From Rhizomys pruinosus (taxonomy: Eukaryota > Chordata > Mammalia > Rodentia > Spalacidae), in the NCBI GenBank assembly GCA_009823505.1, contig VZQC01005585.1, forward strand, positions 397,552 through 461,551: DNA of 64,000 nt. The letters are read 5' to 3'. The notes under the pieces are model-generated. The model had not been told where the DNA came from. It saw only the letters and a program-made list of their open reading frames with translations, and ran no database searches. Both the position numbers and the translations under genes were made by a program. Below, in pieces: positions 56,325 to 64,000 of this stretch; positions within the stretch are counted from its first letter, which is position 1; each line of letters starts with the position of its first letter.

Positions 56325-56765
56325 TCTGATATTCTTTTTTCTGCTTCATCCATTGTGCTTCTGAGGCTTTTTCCCATCCTTTCCTTCTGATTGGATGAAT
56401 GTTCAATTTTCTTTTTCATTTCATCCTGTGATTTCTTCAGTATTTCCTGTTCCTTTTGGAGCTTTTCATTCTCTTCTTGTAGCTCCTTGCTACGCTGGTC
56501 AGTTTCTTTTTTCCTTTCAGCTTGAGATCTGTGTTTCCACTTACTTCCAGAGTTCATCATTCTCTCCCTCTAGTTCTTTTCAGAGTTTGTATTTCTCTCT
56601 CTCTAGTTATTTCTGGAGTTTATCATTCTTTCCTTCTAGTTCCTTCATGACTTTTTCATTTCCTTAGTTCTCTGATTTGTTCTTTATATTCTTTGATTTC
56701 TCTGAATGTGTCTACAATTGTTCTTCTAAGGTCAGTGTTTCAATTTCCTTCCAGGGAGATCTCTT
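56325..56765 (-). pseudogene. L1 ORF1, N-terminal coiled-coil fragment
   Basis: Open frame 56,057-56,560 contains SKELQEENEKLQKEQEILKK and KKKIEHSSNQKERMGKSLRS, a heptad-rich coiled coil as in the ORF1p trimer stalk. After about residue 80 the frame runs into the foreign 1.6-kb insertion, so its last half is not L1. The RNA-binding domain is lost. Confidence 0.75.
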
Positions 56766-56778
56766 TGTCTGGATCTTC

Positions 56779-57191
56779 TTTTTTATTGTTATTAAACTTT
56801 TTCCATAAATCATACATCATTTCTCAATTGAATCTAGAGTTTCTTCCCTTTCCATGCCCTCCACCCCACCCGAGTCCATGCATTCTGCCATACAGGTCTT
56901 GCATCTTTTTCTGCGTCTTTCCAGAGTTTTATTTTTCAGTTCTTTAGTTGTTGTTCTCTCCAACTTGTATTGCTACAGTATATACATGTATACATAGTTA
57001 TAGACACACACACACACACACACACACACATATCACTTGGAGGACTGTTTTTTTTTTGTTTTTTTTTCCTAAAAGATGTCATGTTTTCCTTAAGGAAGTG
57101 CTTGAAGGTTCCTCCTTGGCAATCCAGAGCAACCATCAATCCTAAACTTTTGCTCCACATTGGGCTCATCAGAATATAGACTGCAATTGTT
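56779..57191 (-). mobile_element. 5'-truncated LINE-1 3' end inside L1 ORF1
   Basis: Left T-rich end, AATCATACATCATTTCTCAA, C-rich tract (CCTCCACCCCACCC, about 56,860-56,873), TTGTATTGCTACAGTATAT, (CA)n 57,003-57,030, then GAAGTGCTTGAAGGTTCCTC. Flanked by TGTCTGGATCTTCT (56,765-56,778) and TGTCCAGATCTTCT (57,192-57,205). Its 5' part matches 17,640-17,940. Confidence 0.8.
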
Positions 57192-57204
57192 GTCCAGATC
57201 TTCT

Positions 57205-57706
57205 ACAGGACTGATAGAGTTTGGTGGGGATTTATTATGAGCTTTTCCCATATTGTTGGTTTTCCATTGTGTCTTTGGCATGTGGCTTTGTGGGGGGGGT
57301 GTTTTTTTTGTTTGGATTCTGGTGCTGATCTCAAATGTTAATATGGAGGACTGGTTGGTCACTCTGCTTCCTCAGCGTTGGCTGTGCAGCCTAGAATCAC
57401 TGGCTGGCACTGCACCTTGTGCCTTGCACCTTGTGCCTTGTGAATCCAAACCAGAACACCAGCAGCTTACACTACAGTACCAGTAGCTTGAATGCACAGC
57501 AGTGGGGGGGTGGGAGGGAGTGCGGGAGGGAGTTACTCCTTTGGCCTGAGCACTGGTACTTCATCTGGCCTGCCCTGTCAAGTATCCAGGCCTCATGCCT
57601 GCCTCTCTATCTGCCCACACTGTTCTTCTCTCTGCTCCGCGAGGTGGGGGTCGAGTCCCTTGCCTGGCAGCAAGACTGAGCACCAGTATTTCACCTGGCC
57701 TTCAAT
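57205..57706 (-). promoter_or_regulatory. L1 5'UTR
   Basis: Matches the 5'UTR at 13,110-13,500 (GGACTGATAGAGTTTGGTGG, TTCTGGTGCTGATCTCAAATG), then GC-rich sequence with a 15-bp repeat (CACCTTGTGCCTTG, about 57,412-57,441) and G-runs near 57,503-57,530. Ends where the split host L1 resumes. Confidence 0.6.
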
Positions 57707-58110
57707 AGTTTTTTTGATCCTAGCTAGTCTTATTGGAGTGAGATGATATCTGAGAGTGGTTTTAATTTGTATTTCCTTAGTTATTAACAATGTTGAACAC
57801 TTTTTAAGATATTTCTCAGCCATCTTTACTTTCTCACTGGTGAAGTGTTTGTTCAGCTCTTTATGCCATCTTTTAAGTAAGTCATTTGTTTTCTTACTTC
57901 TTTGTTTTTGAGTAGTTTATATATTCTGGAAGTTAATGTTCTGTTAGATGTATCAGTGGTAAAGGTTTCCTCCCACACTGTGGGTTTTCTCTTCGCTTCC
58001 CTGATTGTTTCTTTTGCTATACAGAAGCTTTTGTGTTTAATGAGTTCCCACTTGTCAACTGTTGACCATATTCCCTGTATAGCTGCTGTCTGATGTAGAA
58101 AGTCTTTACA
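57707..58110 (-). mobile_element. LINE-1 ORF2 C-terminal segment, right part of the split element
   Basis: GATCCTAGCTAGTCTTATTG to GTAGAAAGTCTTTACATCC continues the L1 broken at 50,106. No 3' end of its own, as expected for the far side of an insertion. Confidence 0.75.
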
Positions 58111-58823
58111 TCCTAAATCATGGGTTTTATATGAGTAATAAACTGTGCCATCATTGCCTAGAAGTTGATGATGTACACAGGCTAGATTCTCCTACATAGG
58201 TTTATTGTCCTGAGGAGATACTCTCCCACCTAACACCACTAACTTCTCTTCCACAGAAGCAGATCCCTAAGACGTAGATAGCAATTTCCCTTACCTCAAG
58301 AAGGAAGCTTCTTGCACTTTTAAGATATTTAGCATACTCTTTTTAGCAATTATAGTCTGTAATCACTCACCTGGGACTGAGCATATGAGAGATTGAACTG
58401 TCATTTGTCTTTCTAGATTAAAAGCAAATAAGCATCTTGCCTGAAGTGATCACTCAGGAAATGAGGACTGAGGTGAAATCAAAGTACTTGCTTCTGTAGG
58501 GTCTATGTGTGTTACTTTGATCTGGACTCTACCTCCCTCTCTTGTTCCATCATTAGCAATTCCCAAATTTCTGGAAAGTCATGTTTTAGTACATCTCCTT
58601 ATTACTTGCCACAAAAATGCAGAAAAATCAAAGATTTGAAAAAGATAATTTTGTTCTTTCTCTTTTGTCTTTATGTGGCTTTTTACATATAAGCTCAAAA
58701 TTGCTTGAATAGGAAGAATAATAAAAATTTTTAAACACTTTTGTGCTTTAGTTTTACAAATCTCAGGTTCATCTTACTTATCCCTTCCCCAGATTCTAAA
58801 TCTGAAGCAATCATTCAAAAATG
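58111..58823. other. No recognised feature
   Basis: Unassigned sequence; no supported frame or repeat. Confidence 0.45.
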
Positions 58824-58972
58824 TTGGCCATCTGTGGAGACGTACATTTAATCCAAGCACTTAAGAGACAGAGGATGCAGATCTCTATGAGAATGAGGTC
58901 TGCTTGGTCCACTTAGTGAGTTCCAGGTCAGCTGGCTCTACAGGAAACTGTCTTAAGAAATCAAAACAAATA
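58824..58972 (+). mobile_element. B1 SINE, degenerate
   Basis: TTTAATCCAAGCACTTAAGA, GTGAGTTCCAGGTCAGCTGG and ACTGTCTTAAGAAATCAAAA in B1 order. Confidence 0.75.
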
Positions 58973-59034
58973 AAAGTATTGTATATCTTGTATACTAACA
59001 TAGTTTTCAGTTGTTGAAAGAACAAATAAAATCT

Positions 59035-59286
59035 GGGCTGGAGAGATGGCCTAGCAGTTAGGAGCGCCGACTGCTCTTGCAGAGGACATGGGTTCGATCC
59101 CCAGCACCCACATGGTGGCTGAGAACCGTCTGTAACTCCAATTCCAGGAGAACTCCAGTTCCAGGGAAATCTGATGCCCTCTTCTGATCTCCACAGCATT
59201 GCACGACACGGATGTACAAACCTAAATGATGACAGTACATTCATACACATAAATAAATAAAATACAATAAAAATTTTTTTAAAAAG
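59035..59286 (+). mobile_element. B2 SINE (longer subtype) with target-site duplication
   Basis: GGGCTGGAGAGATGGCCTAG head, GGTTCGATCCCCAGCACCC B box, GGAGAACTCCAGTTCCAG extra repeat, GCATTGCACGACACGG body, AAATAAATAAAATAC tail. Flanked by ACAAATAAAATCT (59,022-59,034) and ACCAAATAAAATCT (59,287-59,300). Confidence 0.92.
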
Positions 59287-59379
59287 ACCAAATAAAATCT
59301 ATAGATGATAACATGGATAATTTATAAGATTCATTATTAACTAAAACTGAAACCTGAAATTATGTATAAAACTGTAATT

Positions 59380-59380
<1 letters not shown>

Positions 59381-59412
<32 letters not shown>
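59381..59412. repeat. (TA)n microsatellite
   Basis: Uninterrupted TA run of 32 bp. Confidence 0.92.
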
Positions 59413-59415
<3 letters not shown>

Positions 59416-60332
59416 AACATTTGAACTGAGTCAGTGCAAGAACCTGTTAATCACTCACTTTTGTGTAACACTTGAAAACTTCATGAAGTGGCTAAAATCA
59501 TTTCAACCAAAAATTTAAACTAATTCAAAACTTCTCAAAAGATAACTGTGTAGGCAATGTGCATTAAATTATTCATCATTTACTCGGTCAAGAAATACTT
59601 TTTAAGCTGCTATAATCCTCTATAATGTGTCAACAGTTACACTTGAGATTTTCTGGGTAAGAAGGGAGCCAGTGAGCACCCAGGGAAAAACAAAGTAAGA
59701 GCATGCTATGGACATTTCTGAAAAGCAAAAGTGCGGGTACTCATCTGGCTGAGGTACATTCCTTTCCCATGGACATGGTCTTAATTGGAGGGATTAATTG
59801 ACCTGGTAGGCAAGAAGTGCTTTATCCTAGGGAACCTCCTTAATCATTAGTATTTACCTGGGGGGTCAATTCACAAGAACAAATCTGCGATTGTGGAGTC
59901 AGGGCTGTCAGAGTCAGAGAAGTGAAGGAGCATTGCAAAATGTGAATGTCTGCATGAAGTGACCAAGTCGTAAAGCTAAGCCATCTAGCCATATGGGAAA
60001 AAAATCATTTGGGATTGTACCTTCTATATTTTATCCTTTCTCTTCAGACTTCAACACCTTATTATGGCAGTGTTTTAGCCACTTTCTGTTGAAAATAACT
60101 GTAAAACTATACCTATTAGTATGCATATCAGCACCTTAAAAGTAAGCTTTTAGAAAATCATTCTCAAGAAAACTGAGAATTAAAGTTGGACAAATAATAT
60201 GTAAAAAATTACACTTATTAAATTGTTAACACATTGCTACAGTCTTACAATAAGTAGAACATCTAAAATAGTTATTATGCATTGTTTTCAAGTACAATAA
60301 GATTTTACTTCATAAAATATCATCAGGAAGAC
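59413..60332. other. No recognised feature
   Basis: AT-rich sequence without a recognised element. Confidence 0.45.
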
Positions 60333-60640
60333 CAAAGAGCTAGGTATGACATGATGTTTCACTTGATAAAGTGCTTATGCTACAAGCAGGAGGACCTGAA
60401 TTTTATCCCCAGAACTCAAAAATGGCTCAGCATAGTGGCATGTACTTCCAGTCCCAGAGATAGGAGGCTGAGGCAGGTGGATTCCCAGGGCCTCCTGGCC
60501 TTTCAGCCTAGCCTCCTTGGTGAACTTCAGGCCAATGAGAGACCCTGTCTCAAAATAAAACAAGACACACAGCATCCAAGGAACAACTGTGGCTGTTCTC
60601 TGGCTTCCACACACATACACATGCAGCTACAGATATATTT
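60333..60640 (+). mobile_element. Old composite SINE (tRNA-like head, B1-like middle)
   Basis: tRNA-like CACTTGATAAAGTGCTTATG and GGACCTGAATTTTATCCCCA, then B1-like ATAGTGGCATGTACTTCC and AGGCTGAGGCAGGTGG ending AGACCCTGTCTC, then GTTCTCTGGCTTCCACACAC. This is the layout of B4-type rodent SINEs. The 124-codon frame at 60,282-60,656 runs through it and is not a gene. Confidence 0.6.
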
Positions 60641-60844
60641 AGAAACAGACATATAGTCAAGAAAGGAATAATGGCCTGTTAGCATTTAATATATGCAGTC
60701 CCTGCATCTTCACAAGGACATGTTAGGTTAGAATGTCACATTCGCTCTGCATCCTATCTCCCTATAGGATATAAGAACTCTGTTGTTAGAGATTTTTAAT
60801 TCTATCTCTATCAGATTTCCAACTGAATTATTTTTTAAAATATT

Positions 60845-61056
60845 ATATTGTTTTTATTGTAGGCATATGAGTGTACTGCCTGAATGTATGTAAGTGTACC
60901 CTTGGCATGAAATGCCTGCAGAGATCAGAACAGGGTGTCATATGCCATGGAATTGGAGTTATGGATGGCTGATAGCTGTCATGTGGGCGCTGGGAATCAA
61001 ACCTGGTCCTCTGCAAGAGCAACCAGTGTTCTTGACTGATGAGCCATCTCTCCAGC
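60845..61056 (-). mobile_element. B2 SINE
   Basis: Reverse B2: GCAGAGATCAGAACAGGGTG, GTCATGTGGGCGCTGGGAAT, GAGCCATCTCTCCAGCC. Confidence 0.88.
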
Positions 61057-61064
61057 CTGAATTA

Positions 61065-61311
61065 TTTTTTTTAATTTTATTTATTTCTGTATGGGTATCA
61101 ATGTACTGTCTGTATGCAGGTCTGTGCACCCGTGTCGTGCAATGCTGCGGAGGTCAGAAGAGGGTCTCGGATTCCCCTGGAACTGGAGTTCTCCTGGAAT
61201 TGGAGTTTCAGACGGTTCTCGGCCGCCATGTGGGTGCTGGGGATTGAACCCGGGTCCTCTGTAAGAGCGGTTGGCGCTCTTAACCGCTAAAGGATTGTCC
61301 ATCTATCAGCC
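61065..61311 (-). mobile_element. B2 SINE (longer subtype) beside another B2
   Basis: Reverse B2: GGTCTGTGCACCCGTGTCGT, GAACTGGAGTTCTCCTGGAA, GGCCGCCATGTGGGTGCTGG, GCGGTTGGCGCTCTTAACC. Flanked by CCTGAATTATTTTTTTT and CCTGAATATGTTTTTTT. Confidence 0.9.
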
Positions 61312-61369
61312 CCTGAATATGTTTTTTTAAACCACATCTTCACTCTTTTTTTTTTTTTTTCTGTTACTT

Positions 61370-61512
61370 TTTTTTTTTTTAGACAGAGTCTCCCTATATC
61401 TGGCCTGGTCTCCCCCAGCTGGCCTGGACTCACTCTGTAGAACCAGGCTGGCCTTGAACTCAGAGATCTGCTGCCTTGCCTCCCAAAGTGCTAGGAATTA
61501 AGGCACCCCTCT
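61370..61512 (-). mobile_element. B1 SINE, indel-rich
   Basis: Reverse B1: TAGACAGAGTCTCCCTATAT, CTGTAGAACCAGGCTGGCCT, AAAGTGCTAGGAATTAAGGC. Several one-base indels relative to neighbours. Confidence 0.8.
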
Positions 61513-62229
61513 TTATCCCTGAACTTTAATCCAAAATATATCTTTTTATATTCTGTCTTCTGGCTAGTCAATCGCTGTAAATATTCAGTTCTATAAAATT
61601 ACAAAGATAGAAATAAAATTTTGTCACTGAACATCAGACCCATCTTACCTTCATATTATTTTATCTATATCATTACTTTAAAACAACAGGGTGGGTGTTG
61701 CCACTGTGAGACATGAGTGTGCAGAGCTTAGATAGGGAACTCCCAGGACCACCTGAAGCAAACAGAGTACCATGGCATGGGCTAAATAAGGCATATACCC
61801 CCCCCCCCCAAACTGGAACTCAGCTGAGGGATGTCCAAAGGTAGATTTTTTTGAGAGAAACCTTCAGCAACAGAAAGGGAAAGAGTGAGTATTAGACCTC
61901 AATATATAAACAAAATGATAGCACTGAAACCTAGACACAACATCAACACTTCCTATACCAAACAAAGAGATAAAAAAAAGATGTCTGACAGGAACAAGCA
62001 AAAGCAAAATAAGCCTTCAACACCTTGAAGAGGCATTTATGATTCACATTGGAATACAGGCAAAAAGGGAAACCCCACATGCCAGGGACAGCGATGAAGG
62101 GACAACAGGGGAGAAAAGGTGCAGGATAATTCCCACTATCAGCACCCTGTGGGTACGAATTCCTCCACAGTGGAGAATAGATCCCCTGCGGGATGGCCCA
62201 GGACACCACAATCTTGGAGGAACAATTGC

Positions 62230-63280
62230 AGAAATAGTAAAAAGAATCAAAGACTATAAAGACAAGTCAGAGAACCTAAAGAGAGAGAATGAAAAACAAG
62301 AAAGGACGTAGAGCGAAGTGGACAACACTGCAAGAAGGGAAACCACCAGCAAAAGCATAAGGGAGCTACACTGAGAGAATTAAGAAGCTCCAAAAGGTGG
62401 AGGGAAATACTAAACAAAATCACAGGATGGAAATGAAAAAGGAAATAGAACACACTCATCCAATCAAGAGGAAAGGAATGGCAAAAAGCCTCAGAAAATA
62501 CGAATGGAGAAGAAGAACAAGAAATATCAAACCGGTTATTAAAGCACAGAACAATCTTAAAAATCTCAAATAAAAGATTATAAAAAAATTTAAAATACAC
62601 AAGTGGAACAACCAAGAAATAAGGGACACTATGAAAGATCAAAAACCTCACATCTAGGAAAGAGGAAGAGAGAGAATCTCAAAGAGAATGGTATTGATCA
62701 ACATCTTCAACAGAATAATAGATGAAAAATTTGAGGCGCCAAACATCAAAAAACGCCAACCTACTACAACATACCAGAGAACGACCCATAGAACACTAAA
62801 CACGACAAGATCACAGGAAAGAGAAACCTATCGCATACCATATTCATAGTCAAAACACTAACGCCAAAACAAAGACAATTCTGAAAGCCACAAGAGAAAA
62901 AACACAAGTTACATAAAGGGGGAAGCCCATCCCAGAATTAGAATCAAACTGACTTATTAGATACAGAACCATGAAAGCAGGACTATAAATGCCAACCCAG
63001 GTTACTGCACCAATAGCCAGCAAAAATGTCAATTATACGTGAAGGAGAGAGAAATCTTCTATGACATAAAAGATGAGAAACATGTCACAGAACCAAACCT
63101 TTTCAGAGAATACTTGGACCAATTCAAAGAACAGAAGAGCAACTATCCCCAAGCACCAGAGAAGAGACAATAATAAAAAAAAAACATACTGCAGATAGTA
63201 GAAACCGAGAACTAAAAATGCAATGGATAAGTGTGTAAAGGAAATGACAGGGCAAATCATTCAATTATACGACTTTAAAT
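62230..63280 (+). pseudogene. L1 ORF1, frameshifted
   Basis: Coiled-coil part (GGAAATGAAAAAGGAAATAG, 62,430-62,449; GCCTCAGAAAATACGAATGG) and RNA-binding part (GGGACACTATGAAAGATC, 62,624-62,641) correspond to ORF1 of the L1 at 12,053-13,060. No continuous frame. Confidence 0.65.
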
Positions 63281-63289
63281 AATTAAGTC

Positions 63290-64000
63290 AAAGAACAAAC
63301 CAAACATACAAAAAACCAAATAGACTGGGGAGAATTGGAGGTAGGACAAACCTATCTATATGCCTGTCTGCAAGAAAGTCCAATCTCATACTCTCACCGG
63401 AATAAGGTCAACCAGAACTGTAAGTAAAGGGTATGAGGAAAAAAATAGTCAAGCACTAATAGGTATCCAAGAGAAAAGCAGGTGTTGCGATTATAAATAT
63501 CAGAACAAAATAAAGACTTCAAGCTAAAAAGAAATCAGCAGAAGACAAGAGGGACCATTACCAGTCTTATTTATCAACAGGAACGAATTGACCATGAATA
63601 TATTGCAATCATGAATATCAGTATGCATCAAATTCCGAAGTACAAACCCAAACCACTATTATAAAGAATTCTCCAAGACCTTCCAAGGCACTAGAATTCC
63701 TGAGCACGACTAATAGTAGGGACTTCAATAACCCACTAAATCCTCTGGACAGATTGACCAGATGAAAGAATAAACAGACATCTTAAACTGAAATGAAATG
63801 TACCCAGCATTGACCTCGGATGGACATCTACTGAATATTACACCAACATACCAGAGAATACACTTCTACTCAGCTTACTCGCCACAGACACATTCTCCAA
63901 AATCGACACAAGTATCTGTGGACATGACCACTTGACAGAAAAAAGATATCTCAACAGATACAAAAATGTTTGAATATAATTTATATTGTCATTCTTCATT
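63290..64000 (+). pseudogene. L1 ORF2 endonuclease, partial
   Basis: Follows endonuclease order: CAAACCAAATAGACTGGGGA, TGCAAGAAAGTCCAATCTC (QET region, 63,371-63,389), GGAACGAATTGACCATGAAT, CCTCTGGACAGATTGACCAG (63,740-63,759), ACCAGAGAATACACTTCTAC. Cut by the window end. Confidence 0.65.

Larger units (their letters stand above)
50107..57706 (-). mobile_element. Near full-length LINE-1 inserted in the previous L1
   Basis: From right to left: 5'UTR 57,205-57,706, ORF1 N-terminus 56,325-56,765, a 1.6-kb foreign insertion in place of the rest of ORF1 (54,721-56,324), ORF2 about 50,530-54,480, 3'UTR with C-rich tract 50,168-50,209. Later insertions: B2 (51,100-51,350), B1 (54,505-54,640) and an L1 3' end (56,779-57,191). 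Both outer flanks belong to one L1 (49,140-50,106 and 57,707-58,110), with a short GTTTTCTT / GTTTTTTT repeat at the edges. Confidence 0.75.
61690..64000 (+). mobile_element. LINE-1 5' half, running off the window
   Basis: 5'UTR from about 61,690 (ACCTTCAGCAACAGAAAGGG as in the L1 at 13,388), ORF1 to about 63,280, endonuclease to the window end. Frames are broken every 30-60 codons by small indels, more than substitutions would explain, so sequence quality is suspect. Confidence 0.75.

Noticed and set aside
56057..56560. 167-codon frame as a novel coiled-coil protein
   Set aside because: The first half is L1 ORF1 and the second half is translated URR1-like insertion. It is a fusion by insertion, not a gene.
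60282..60656. 124-codon plus-strand frame
   Set aside because: Runs through an old composite SINE; the codons follow SINE sequence.
1..64000. CRISPR array, operon, bacterial or phage content
   Set aside because: No regularly spaced direct repeats with unique spacers, no dense coding, and rodent SINEs and L1s throughout.

Overview
The window looks like nuclear DNA of a muroid rodent. It holds tRNA-derived B2 SINEs, 7SL-derived B1 SINEs (right arms beginning GCCGGGCGTGGTGG), an ID element, and many LINE-1 copies. One old L1 has a long 3'UTR of the type I recognise from the rodent Lx group. The B2 copies have a 3' body (GGCATTGCACGACACGGGTG) unlike the house-mouse or rat consensus as I know them, so the species is probably not a Mus or Rattus; this is inference. 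I find no intact protein-coding gene, rRNA, tRNA, snRNA or CRISPR array. Nearly every open frame over 60 codons is a piece of a decayed L1 ORF, an antisense shadow of one, or part of a SINE or 3'UTR.

Layout. 1-4.5 kb: part of an unusual ERV-like repeat, then a truncated L1 and SINEs. 4.5-25.6 kb: a Russian-doll locus. One old plus-strand L1 is split by a near full-length minus-strand L1 (6,988-13,803), a 613-bp composite retrotransposon (14,388-15,000), a partial L1 with an assembly gap (16,199-18,474), a 5'-truncated L1 (21.8-25.15 kb) and several SINEs. 25.6-44.6 kb: lower repeat density, with long stretches of unrecognised sequence (notably 35.6-38.26 kb) between SINEs, Lx fragments and two more copies of the composite element (38,286-39,098 and 41,291-43,327). 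44.6-58.1 kb: minus-strand L1s, again nested, with a 1.6-kb foreign insertion. 58.1-61.5 kb: SINEs. 61.7-64 kb: the 5' half of another L1 that runs off the end.

The most notable observation is the composite element. Three copies have their own target-site duplications (22, 13 and about 14 bp). All join an ERV-like, possibly env-leader-related, block to the same last ~150 bp of an L1 3'UTR with poly(A). Two of them have the ERV block inverted relative to the L1 tail, as expected from twin priming. This looks like a non-autonomous, L1-mobilised chimeric family, analogous in principle to the primate SVA group. A B2-B1 chimeric SINE with an identical internal junction at two loci, and a B2 head-to-tail dimer inside one target-site duplication, are further signs of composite retroelements.

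Caveats. The assembly contains a 395-bp N gap (17,988-18,382), single Ns (5,305 and 48,682), and stretches dense in small indels (about 48.7-52.5 kb and 61.3-64 kb) that look like unpolished long-read fill. A duplicated block (47.0-47.4 and 48.7-49.1 kb) may be artificial. Family names rest on recognition by eye; no alignment was run.
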